6,583 nucleotides of DNA, taken from NCBI GenBank assembly GCA_030018895.1, contig JASEHM010000058.1, forward strand, positions 1 to 6,583, written 5' to 3'. Each line of letters opens with the position of its first letter. Positions within the stretch are counted from its first letter, which is position 1. This stretch comes from Candidatus Omnitrophota bacterium (GTDB lineage Bacteria > Omnitrophota > Gorgyraeia > Gygaellales > Profunditerraquicolaceae). Below the pieces are notes generated by a model. It did no database searches, was not told the origin of the DNA, and saw nothing but the letters and a program-made list of their open reading frames with translations. The position numbers and the translations under genes were made by a program. Shown here piece by piece: positions 1 through 5,873 of this stretch.

Positions 1-16
1 TCGAACAAGTCGGGTA

Positions 17-47
17 ATGACAAACTATCAAGAATTTATGTTACAAT
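17..47 (+). promoter_or_regulatory. Candidate sigma-70-type promoter for the mcsA operon
   Basis: A -35-like ATGACA (17-22, one mismatch to TTGACA) is followed after 19 bases by TACAAT (42-47, one mismatch to TATAAT). A TG at 39-40 gives an extended -10 (TGtTACAAT). Transcription would start near base 54, leaving a leader of about 30 bases before mcsA. The spacer is longer than the ideal 17, but an extended -10 relaxes the need for a good -35. No CtsR heptad repeat (GGTCAAA) and no CIRCE element (TTAGCACTC...GAGTGCTAA) is visible, so heat-shock control of the Firmicutes type is not supported. This is a motif match only. Confidence 0.4.
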
Positions 48-82
48 GCACTAGTAGCTAATTTGGACAGCAATGACTAAAT

Positions 83-640
83 ATGTTATGTGATATCTGC
101 GGTAAAAATGCGGCAACCGTGCATCTGACAGAGATTATTGATGATTTGATGAATGAATTGCATCTCTGTGAACAGTGCGCCCGGCAAAAAAATGCTCAAA
201 TGGAGCAGAAATTTGGTTTGAACGACCTTTTGGCTGGGATGGTAGAATTTGAACCTGTTAAGGAAAAGGACGCAATTTCTGTTGTTTGCCCTAACTGCTC
301 TTTAAGTTATACGGATTTTAAAAAAATGGGAAGGCTTGGCTGTAGTGAATGCTACAGCGCATTTAAGAAATACTTAGGCCCTCTTTTAAAAAGGATTCAT
401 GGTTCAGCCCAGCATGCCGGAAAATCGCCGCCTGCTATTGTCTTGGCGGATTCTGCAAATCACGCCTTTGGCGGATCCCGCAGAATGCGGGAAGGCACAA
501 AGGCGCTTGGAGACTTGAAGAAAAAAACAGAATTGCAGGAATTGCGTAATAAACTTCAAAAAGCAATTGAGGCAGAGTTTTTTGAGGAGGCAGCGCGAAT
601 CAGGGATAGGATTAAAGAGCTGGAAAAGAAAGATAAGTAG
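83..640 (+). CDS. mcsA: McsA, zinc-finger/UVR-domain activator of protein arginine kinase
   Basis: McsA is the cytoplasmic partner that activates the arginine kinase McsB and helps deliver substrates to ClpC. The 185-residue product has four CxxC pairs (C3/C6, C29/C32, C69/C72, C87/C90), consistent with two zinc-binding modules. The block around C87 (GCSECY) and the following H-A-G-K-S-P (111-116) are typical of McsA. A C-terminal UVR-like helical hairpin spans about 150-183 and contains FFEEAARIRD. The stretch between HAGK and the UVR helix looks roughly 20 residues longer than in Bacillus McsA as I remember it, while the linker between the zinc modules is shorter, so total length is about equal. 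The start is fixed by an in-frame TGA at 74-76; ATG 83 is the first start after it. The Shine-Dalgarno is weak (GGA at 65-67). It is first in the operon and the stop codon lies inside a hairpin. Databases may label it a UvrB/UvrC motif-containing protein. Confidence 0.93.
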   Translation: MLCDICGKNAATVHLTEIIDDLMNELHLCEQCARQKNAQMEQKFGLNDLLAGMVEFEPVKEKDAISVVCPNCSLSYTDFKKMGRLGCSECYSAFKKYLGPLLKRIHGSAQHAGKSPPAIVLADSANHAFGGSRRMREGTKALGDLKKKTELQELRNKLQKAIEAEFFEEAARIRDRIKELEKKDK

Positions 641-667
641 TTAACACTGAAAAAGTCAGTGTTAACT
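639..667 (+). repeat. Intergenic hairpin A (12-bp perfect stem, 5-nt loop) over the mcsA stop
   Basis: AGTTAACACTGA (639-650) is the exact reverse complement of TCAGTGTTAACT (656-667), separated by AAAAG. The left arm begins within the mcsA TAG stop codon (638-640). No T-run follows (the next bases are TAAAAAGAAGGG), so it is not an ordinary intrinsic terminator. A 29-base element of the same length and layout lies between mlaE and mlaF (5008-5036), identical at 23 of 29 positions, with four of the six differences forming two compensatory base-pair changes. Possible roles are an intra-operon mRNA stabiliser or processing site, a protein operator, or a small dispersed repeat. The sequence alone does not decide. 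Confidence 0.8.
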
Positions 668-672
668 TAAAA

Positions 673-679
673 AGAAGGG
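673..679 (+). promoter_or_regulatory. Distant candidate ribosome binding site of mcsB
   Basis: AGAAGGG is the only purine-rich Shine-Dalgarno-like sequence before mcsB, but it ends 19 bases from the ATG at 699, well beyond the usual 5-10. The spacer contains the extra arm copy at 683-694. Either initiation depends on coupling to mcsA translation or on RNA folding, or this motif is not used. Confidence 0.35.
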
Positions 680-682
680 TTT

Positions 683-694
683 TCAGTATTAACT
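683..694 (+). repeat. Third, unpaired copy of the hairpin A right arm
   Basis: TCAGTATTAACT matches the right arm of hairpin A (656-667) at 11 of 12 bases, in the same orientation, 27 bases downstream and ending 4 bases before the mcsB start codon. The left arm at 639-650 could therefore pair with either copy: perfectly with 656-667, or with one mismatch here. This permits two alternative RNA folds next to the mcsB start. Confidence 0.55.
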
Positions 695-698
695 AACT

Positions 699-1748
699 AT
701 GCAATTAGATGACTTGTTAAATCACTCAAGCGAGTGGTTAAAGGGTACAGGCCCAAATTCAGATGTGGTTATTTCAAGCCGCATCCGCTTGGCAAGAAAT
801 TTAGATAAAGCTGTTTTTCCACATTGGGCAAACAAGAAACAAGGCGAGTGTACCTTGCAGATAATTCAGGAGGCTGTCTTAAAAGCCAATTACCTTAAAA
901 AAACAATCATTTTTAAGCTGGCGGATTTGGATAGCGTAGATAAACAATTTTTAGTGGAAAGGCACCTTATGTCTTTTGAGCATGCCCAAAAACCGAATAG
1001 CAAGGCAATCGCAATTGACTCTGAAGAAATTATTTCCATAATGATTAATGAAGAAGACCACTTAAGGATTCAGGTAATGCAGTCAGGCTTTAATCTTTTT
1101 GAGGCATGGAATATTATTAACAGGATAGATGATAATCTTGTCTCTGAGTTAAATTTTGCGTTTTCAACTGACTGGGGGTATCTTACTGCCTGTCCTACGA
1201 ATACTGGAACCGGGATGCGCGGCTCAGTGATGTTGCATTTGCCGGCATTGGTGATGACTAGGCAGATTGAGCGCGTTTTGGCTGCGGTTGCAAAGTTAAG
1301 TTTTGCCACTCGCGGCCTTTACGGAGAAGGGACTCAGGCAGCAGGAAATTTTTTTCAGATCTCTAACCAGATTTCACTTGGTTTTAGCGAAGATGAAAAT
1401 ATTAGCAATATCAATGGTTTAATCAGGCAGATTATTGAGCAGGAGCATCAGGCAAGGGGTGCTTTGTTTTCTAAAAATAGGCCGGCATTAGAGGATAGGA
1501 TTAACCGGAGTTTGGGGATTCTAAAAACCGCGCGGATTATCTCAAGTCAGGAAACAATAGAATTGTTATCTATGGTTAGGCTTGGCTGCGATATAGGAAT
1601 ATTGAGAGAAATGAGCAGGCGTACAATCAATGAGCTGTTTCTTGTTACTCAGCCAGCGCATTTGCAAAAGATAGAAAAGAAAAAACTTTCGCCGGAAGAA
1701 AGGGATGCAAAAAGAGCGGAGATCATCAGGAATAGGTTGGGGATATGA
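699..1748 (+). CDS. mcsB: McsB, protein arginine kinase
   Basis: McsB transfers phosphate from ATP to arginine side chains of misfolded or regulatory proteins, marking them for ClpC-ClpP. The 349-residue product belongs to the ATP:guanido phosphotransferase family and is close to the 350-365 usual for McsB. Visible landmarks are the nucleotide-contacting SSRIRLARN (26-34), NEEDHLR (117-123, with E119 the likely first catalytic carboxylate), CPTNTGTGMRGS (165-176, C165 being the conserved active-site cysteine) and RGLYGEGT (205-212, E210 the second carboxylate). RDAKRA at 335-340 fits the RDxxRA phosphoarginine-sensing motif that mediates allosteric activation in Bacillus/Geobacillus McsB. Residue equivalence is from memory of the family. 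This motif set and the mcsA/clpC neighbours exclude a metabolic creatine or arginine kinase. An in-frame TAA at 690-692 makes ATG 699 the earliest start, and the N-terminus aligns with known McsB. It lies 58 bases after mcsA and 38 before clpC. Confidence 0.95.
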   Translation: MQLDDLLNHSSEWLKGTGPNSDVVISSRIRLARNLDKAVFPHWANKKQGECTLQIIQEAVLKANYLKKTIIFKLADLDSVDKQFLVERHLMSFEHAQKPNSKAIAIDSEEIISIMINEEDHLRIQVMQSGFNLFEAWNIINRIDDNLVSELNFAFSTDWGYLTACPTNTGTGMRGSVMLHLPALVMTRQIERVLAAVAKLSFATRGLYGEGTQAAGNFFQISNQISLGFSEDENISNINGLIRQIIEQEHQARGALFSKNRPALEDRINRSLGILKTARIISSQETIELLSMVRLGCDIGILREMSRRTINELFLVTQPAHLQKIEKKKLSPEERDAKRAEIIRNRLGI

Positions 1749-1775
1749 ATTAATGGTTAACTGATATTATACGAT

Positions 1776-1781
1776 GGAGGG
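1776..1781 (+). promoter_or_regulatory. Strong Shine-Dalgarno of clpC
   Basis: GGAGGG sits 5 bases before ATG 1787 and fixes the clpC start. It contrasts with the poor sites before mcsA, mcsB and mlaF, suggesting that clpC is translated independently and efficiently. Confidence 0.8.
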
Positions 1782-1786
1782 ATAGA

Positions 1787-4222
1787 ATGTTTAATCGATT
1801 TACTGAAAGGGCAAGAAAGGTAATTATTTTAGCAAAAGAAGAGGCAAAGCGTTTTAATCATGATTATATTGGGACAGAGCATATACTCCTAGGCCTTATC
1901 CGTGAGGGAGAAGGTGTAGCTGTGGCAGTATTACAGAATAAAGGGGTATCCTTAGAAAATATTCGGCTTGAAATAGAAAAATTAGTGCAGCCAGGGCCAT
2001 CTACCCAGATTATGGGAGATATACCTTTTACCCCAAGGGCAAAAAAAACATTAGAGCTGGCAGCTGAAGAGGCGCGTTTAATAGGTCATAATTATATCGG
2101 CACAGAACATCTTTTGCTTGGGCTCATTCGTGAAGGTGAAGGGATTGCCTCGCAGGTTTTATTAAATCTAGGGTTGGATCTGGATATAATCAAGCAGGAA
2201 ATAATGGGGCTTCTGGGCTCAACATTGCCTTCTGAAGGGGTATCTGGTGGCGCTGAAGGATGCCAGCAACAAACTAAGAGTAAGACTCCTGCGTTAGATG
2301 CCTTTGGCCGCGACCTGACAGCATTAGCTAAGCAGAATAAACTTGATCCGGTGGTTAATAGAGTTGGGGAAATAGAAAGGGTTATTCAGGTATTGAGCCG
2401 GCGTACTAAAAATAATCCGGTTTTATTGGGCGAGGCAGGGGTAGGAAAAACCGCTATAGTTGAAGGCCTTGCCCAGTTAATAATAGTGGGAAATGTTCCG
2501 GAGACCTTAAGGAATAAACGTATTATAGTTTTGGATTTGGCGCTTATGGTTGCCGGTACAAAATACCGCGGACAGTTTGAGGAAAGAATTAAGGCGGTAA
2601 TGGAAGAGATAAAGCGTTCGCAGGATGTAATTATTTTTATTGATGAATTGCATACATTAGTAGGGGCAGGCGCTGCAGAGGGCGCAATTGATGCCTCTAA
2701 TATTTTAAAGCCGGCACTTTCACGCGGGGAGATACAGTGTATCGGCGCAACAACTATGGATGAGTATAGAAAATATATTGAAAAAGATGCTGCGCTTGAG
2801 CGCAGGTTTCAGACAATTATGGTTGAGCCTCCGGGAGTGGATGAGACTTTTGAGATATTAAAGGGTCTGCGCGATAGATATGAAGCGCATCACAGGGTTA
2901 CCTTTAAGGATGAGGCGCTTATGGCAGCTGCGAAATTATCCGACCGTTATATTTCAGGAAGGTTCCTGCCGGATAAGGCAATTGACTTAATTGATGAGGC
3001 AGGCTCGCGCGCAAGATTAAATGTTTTAGTTATTCCGCAGGATGTAAAGCAGTTAGAAGAAAAGATTGAGGCAATAAGAAAAGAAAAAGAGGCATTTATA
3101 AAAAGCCAGGATTTTGAAAAGGCAGCTTCGTTAAGGGACCAGGAAAAGCAGGCTCGGACAGAATTAGAAGTTCTAAACCGTCAGTGGTCGCAGACAAAGG
3201 ATAAAATCAGGCCGCAGGTTGGCGAGGAAGAAATTGCTAAAATTGTTTCACAGTGGACAGGCATTCCTATTTTTAGGTTAGAGGAAAAAGAGAGCGAAAA
3301 ATTATTAAAGATTGAAGAGGATTTGCATAAGCGCGTAATTGGCCAGGATGAGGCAATAAGCGCGATTGCCCATGCAGTAAGGCGTTCGCGCGCAGGCATA
3401 AAGGATCCTAAACGGCCTATTGGTTCATTTATATTTTTAGGCCCTACTGGCGTAGGAAAGACGCTTTTGGCCAGGGCATTGGCAGAGTTTATGTTTGGCG
3501 ACGAAGATGCGCTTCTGCAATTAGATATGTCAGAATATATGGAGAAGTTTAATGTCTCCCGTTTAGTCGGCGCTCCACCCGGATACGTCGGATACGAGGA
3601 GGGCGGCCAGCTTACAGAAAGGGTAAGGCGCAGGCCCTATTCGGTAATATTGTTGGATGAGATTGAAAAGGCGCATCCGGATGTGTTTAATCTGCTCCTG
3701 CAGGTATTTGAAGACGGCAGGCTTACTGACAGCCTTGGCAGAAAGATTGATTTTAGGAATACTGTAATTATCATGACTTCTAACGTGGGTGCGGAGCTGA
3801 TTCGTAAAACCGGCTCTTTAGGGTTTAAGACGCAAAAAGAAGAGGTTACTTATCAGGATATGAAAGAAAAACTTTTGGATGAGGTAAAGCGTGCGTTTAA
3901 ACCCGAGTTTTTAAACCGCATTGATGACACGATAGTTTTTAGGCCGCTTATAAAAGATGATTTACAAAAGATTGTTGGTATCGAAGTGAATTATGTAATA
4001 GAAAGGCTTAAGGAGCAAGGTATAAATTTAGAAGTTAGCCAGCAGGCAAAAGATTTTCTTATTGAAAAGGGTTTTGACCCTGTATTCGGGGCGCGGCCAT
4101 TAAAAAGAACCATTCAGAGGTTCATAGAGGATCCTCTGGCGCAGGATATAATTTCAAAGAGATTTAAACAAGGCTCATCTGTAAAAACGCTGTGCAAAGG
4201 AGAGGAACTGGTATTTGAATGA
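1787..4222 (+). CDS. clpC: ClpC, AAA+ unfoldase subunit of the ClpCP protease
   Basis: ClpC is a hexameric cytoplasmic ATPase that unfolds substrates, including phosphoarginine-tagged ones, and threads them into ClpP. The 811-residue product has all expected parts. Two Clp-N repeats (about 3-70 and 80-145) each carry GTEH, with E31 and E107 matching the phosphoarginine-pocket glutamates of Bacillus ClpC. AAA-1 has Walker A GEAGVGKT (215-222; A where Bacillus has P) and Walker B IIFIDEL (282-288). A coiled-coil middle domain with a UVR-like segment (QDFEKAASLRDQ) spans about 420-470. AAA-2 has Walker A GPTGVGKT (552-559) and Walker B VILLDE (620-625). LGF at 678-680 is the ClpP-docking tripeptide, and GARPLKR near the C-terminus is sensor 2. 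The middle domain and the mcsAB neighbours favour ClpC over ClpA or ClpB. No clpP gene is present here. The stop overlaps mlaE by 4 bases. An annotation pipeline may call it simply an ATP-dependent Clp protease ATP-binding subunit. Confidence 0.97.
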   Translation: MFNRFTERARKVIILAKEEAKRFNHDYIGTEHILLGLIREGEGVAVAVLQNKGVSLENIRLEIEKLVQPGPSTQIMGDIPFTPRAKKTLELAAEEARLIGHNYIGTEHLLLGLIREGEGIASQVLLNLGLDLDIIKQEIMGLLGSTLPSEGVSGGAEGCQQQTKSKTPALDAFGRDLTALAKQNKLDPVVNRVGEIERVIQVLSRRTKNNPVLLGEAGVGKTAIVEGLAQLIIVGNVPETLRNKRIIVLDLALMVAGTKYRGQFEERIKAVMEEIKRSQDVIIFIDELHTLVGAGAAEGAIDASNILKPALSRGEIQCIGATTMDEYRKYIEKDAALERRFQTIMVEPPGVDETFEILKGLRDRYEAHHRVTFKDEALMAAAKLSDRYISGRFLPDKAIDLIDEAGSRARLNVLVIPQDVKQLEEKIEAIRKEKEAFIKSQDFEKAASLRDQEKQARTELEVLNRQWSQTKDKIRPQVGEEEIAKIVSQWTGIPIFRLEEKESEKLLKIEEDLHKRVIGQDEAISAIAHAVRRSRAGIKDPKRPIGSFIFLGPTGVGKTLLARALAEFMFGDEDALLQLDMSEYMEKFNVSRLVGAPPGYVGYEEGGQLTERVRRRPYSVILLDEIEKAHPDVFNLLLQVFEDGRLTDSLGRKIDFRNTVIIMTSNVGAELIRKTGSLGFKTQKEEVTYQDMKEKLLDEVKRAFKPEFLNRIDDTIVFRPLIKDDLQKIVGIEVNYVIERLKEQGINLEVSQQAKDFLIEKGFDPVFGARPLKRTIQRFIEDPLAQDIISKRFKQGSSVKTLCKGEELVFE

Positions 4223-5004
4223 TTGTAAACTTTTTTGAGACTATAGGGGAAAAGACCCTGGCGTTTTTTAGGCTTTTAGGCGGATTAACTGGATTAATAT
4301 CGCAGGCCTTTTACTGGACGTTTATACCGCCTTTTAAAAAAGGACGTATTTTTGAACAGGCTAAAAGAGCAGGCATAGACAGCCTGCCCATAGTTTCTTT
4401 AATTGCTTTATTTATCGGCATAATCATGGCATTGCAGACTGCGTATCAGATGCAGCGCTTAGGCTCTGAGATGTATATTGCCAGTATTGTGGCGGTTTCT
4501 ATAGTAAGAGAGTTTGGCCCGGTTGTAACTGCATTAGTAGTTGCCGGCAGAATAGGCGCCTCAATTGCCGCAGAAATAGGCTCTATGCAGGTTACCGAAC
4601 AAATAGATGCGCTTCAGACATTGGCGGTTAATCCTGTAAAATATTTAGTTGTGCCGCGGTTTCTGGCATTAAGCTTGATGCTCCCGCTTCTGACTCTGTA
4701 TGCCGATATTATCGGTATCTTCGGGGGGTATCTTATTTGCACTAGTAAATTAGGAATATCGCCTACAATGTATATGCAGATTACCTTTGATGCTCTTTTG
4801 TATAAGGATTTATTTACCGGCCTTCTTAAAACCGTATTTTTTGGCATGCTTATTGCTTTTGTAAGCTGTTATGAAGGTTTTAACGTGGAAGGAGGCGCAG
4901 AGGGTGTAGGACGCGCCACAACGCGCGCAGTTGTAACCTCTTTTATTCTGATTATTACTGCGGATTGCTTTTTTACCGCTTTGTTTTATTTTATCTTTCC
5001 TTAA
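4219..5004 (+). CDS. mlaE: MlaE-family ABC lipid transporter permease
   Basis: MlaE is the inner-membrane permease of the MCE/Mla phospholipid transporter, which moves glycerophospholipids between inner and outer membranes. The 261-residue product matches the usual length of about 260. It shows an N-terminal amphipathic region (about 1-40) and hydrophobic segments near 56-78, 88-120, 142-174, 197-217 and 233-260. Family hallmarks are REFGP (97-101), AGRIGASIAAEIGSM (109-123) and VTEQIDAL (125-132), the cytoplasmic coupling region. The ATG lies in the ATGA overlap with the clpC stop, indicating translational coupling. An AGGAG at 4198-4202 inside clpC is 16 bases upstream, rather far for a Shine-Dalgarno. 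In E. coli the order is mlaF-mlaE-mlaD; here the permease comes first. The paralogous use in plants and mycobacteria (TGD1, YrbE) has the same fold, so the exact lipid and direction are not settled by sequence. Confidence 0.93.
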   Translation: MIVNFFETIGEKTLAFFRLLGGLTGLISQAFYWTFIPPFKKGRIFEQAKRAGIDSLPIVSLIALFIGIIMALQTAYQMQRLGSEMYIASIVAVSIVREFGPVVTALVVAGRIGASIAAEIGSMQVTEQIDALQTLAVNPVKYLVVPRFLALSLMLPLLTLYADIIGIFGGYLICTSKLGISPTMYMQITFDALLYKDLFTGLLKTVFFGMLIAFVSCYEGFNVEGGAEGVGRATTRAVVTSFILIITADCFFTALFYFIFP

Positions 5005-5006
5005 TC

Positions 5007-5037
5007 AAGTTAATGCTGAAAAACCCAGCATTAACTT
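5007..5037 (+). repeat. Intergenic hairpin B (12-bp stem, 7-nt loop) after mlaE, related to hairpin A
   Basis: AAGTTAATGCTG (5007-5018) pairs perfectly with CAGCATTAACTT (5026-5037) around an AAAAACC loop. It starts 2 bases after the mlaE stop codon. The core 5008-5036 aligns without gaps to hairpin A (639-667). A C-G pair there is a T-A pair here, and an adjacent A-T pair there is a G-C pair here, so pairing is kept while sequence changes. The T-run at 5049-5054 begins 11 bases past the stem, too far for a standard intrinsic terminator. Confidence 0.8.
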
Positions 5038-5070
5038 AGCTTCCACGCTTTTTTAGTGAAAACTAAGTTA
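5032..5070 (+). promoter_or_regulatory. Alternative hairpin competing with hairpin B, just before mlaF
   Basis: TAACTTAG (5032-5039) is the exact reverse complement of CTAAGTTA (5063-5070). Six of its bases (5032-5037) are also in the right arm of hairpin B, so the two stems exclude each other. A short TTAGT-GAAA-ACTAA stem-loop (5053-5066) is a third possibility. The second arm ends 8 bases before the mlaF ATG, where no Shine-Dalgarno is seen. Regulation by alternative folding is inference; an 8-bp AT-rich stem could be chance. Confidence 0.35.
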
Positions 5071-5078
5071 TATAAGCC

Positions 5079-5828
5079 ATGGCAGAGATAGAAATAGTAA
5101 GCTTAAAAAAATCATTTAACGGTAATAAGGTTTTAGACGGCGTAAACCTGAAAATAGAAAAAGGGACAACTTGCGTGATTATTGGACGCTCAGGCTGCGG
5201 TAAAAGCGTTTTATTAAAACACATTGAGGGTATATTAAAGCCTGATGATGGCAAGGTTTTTGTCGACTCAAAAGATATCAGCAGGTTAAATTCTAAGGGA
5301 TTAAATGCTTTGCGAATGAGAATTGGCATGGTTTTTCAGGGAGGGGCGCTTTTTGATTCTCTTAGCGTGGCTGAGAATGTCGGTTTTGGTTTGCTTGAAA
5401 ATCTGTGTTTAGATGAGAAAGAGGTAGAAAAAAGGGTTAAGGAATCTCTTGGCCTTGTGGGTTTAGCGGGCATCTCCGGTTTTATGCCTTCGGTATTAAG
5501 CGGAGGTATGAAAAAACGCGTTTCCTTAGCCAGGGCATTATGCATTAAACCCGAGATCATACTTTATGACGAGCCAACAACAGGGGTAGACCCTATTACC
5601 GCGGATAGTATAAATGTGTTGATTAGGGAGCTTCATGATAAATTAAAAACTACATCAGTTGTAGTTACGCATGATATGAAGAGCGCTTATGGGATAGCGG
5701 ATAAAATTGCTATGTTGTATCAAGGTAAAATTATTGCTGAAGGCTCTCCCTCTGAGATTCAAGATACGGCCAATCCTGTAGTGTACCAATTCATTAACGG
5801 CTTGGCACATGGGCCGATAACAGAGTAG
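5079..5828 (+). CDS. mlaF: MlaF-family ABC lipid transporter ATPase
   Basis: MlaF is the cytoplasmic ATPase that powers MlaE-dependent lipid transport. The 249-residue product is a complete ABC nucleotide-binding domain: Walker A GRSGCGKS (36-43), Q-loop glutamine Q87 in GMVFQGGALFDSLSV, signature LSGGM (140-144) followed by KKRVSLARAL, Walker B ILYDEP (161-166, catalytic E165), D-loop region TTGVDP (167-172) and switch H198. The signature variant LSGGMxxR and the FQGGALFDSL segment are typical of the Mla/MCE ATPases rather than of general importers. An in-frame TAA at 5073-5075 makes ATG 5079 the first start, but the preceding TATATAAGCC contains no Shine-Dalgarno. It lies 74 bases after mlaE, a gap filled by hairpin B, and 45 before mlaD. 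Function with MlaE and MlaD follows from adjacency and family. Confidence 0.93.
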   Translation: MAEIEIVSLKKSFNGNKVLDGVNLKIEKGTTCVIIGRSGCGKSVLLKHIEGILKPDDGKVFVDSKDISRLNSKGLNALRMRIGMVFQGGALFDSLSVAENVGFGLLENLCLDEKEVEKRVKESLGLVGLAGISGFMPSVLSGGMKKRVSLARALCIKPEIILYDEPTTGVDPITADSINVLIRELHDKLKTTSVVVTHDMKSAYGIADKIAMLYQGKIIAEGSPSEIQDTANPVVYQFINGLAHGPITE

Positions 5829-5844
5829 GGTAATAATAATTAAG

Positions 5845-5858
5845 AATAACCAGTTATT
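5845..5858 (+). repeat. Short AT-rich inverted repeat between mlaF and mlaD
   Basis: AATAAC (5845-5850) and GTTATT (5853-5858) are reverse complements separated by CA. With a realistic 4-base loop only 5 AT pairs remain, so an RNA stem would be weak. It lies 4 bases before the mlaD Shine-Dalgarno. It resembles hairpins A and B only in position and base composition. Confidence 0.25.
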
Positions 5859-5862
5859 AAAT

Positions 5863-5867
5863 GGAGG
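5863..5867 (+). promoter_or_regulatory. Shine-Dalgarno of mlaD
   Basis: GGAGG is 6 bases upstream of ATG 5874 and supports that start, which also places the membrane anchor at the expected distance from the N-terminus. Confidence 0.75.
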
Positions 5868-5873
5868 CTGAAA

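Noticed and set aside
1..82. CtsR or HrcA operator upstream of mcsA
   Set aside because: No GGTCAAA heptad repeats and no CIRCE-type inverted repeat can be found in these bases.
73..93. Six-codon upstream ORF (ATG 73 to TGA 91-93) overlapping the mcsA start
   Set aside because: It has no Shine-Dalgarno and is short enough to arise by chance; nothing suggests a leader peptide.
639..667. Hairpin A as an intrinsic terminator
   Set aside because: The stem is AT-rich and no T-run follows it on either strand; termination here would also cut mcsA from its partners.
1070..1309. Minus-strand ORF inside mcsB
   Set aside because: It lies wholly opposite conserved McsB catalytic sequence and its translation resembles no family; it is a shadow of the real gene.
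3181..3399. Minus-strand ORF inside clpC
   Set aside because: It is antisense to the conserved ClpC region before AAA-2, with no ribosome binding site or recognisable domain.
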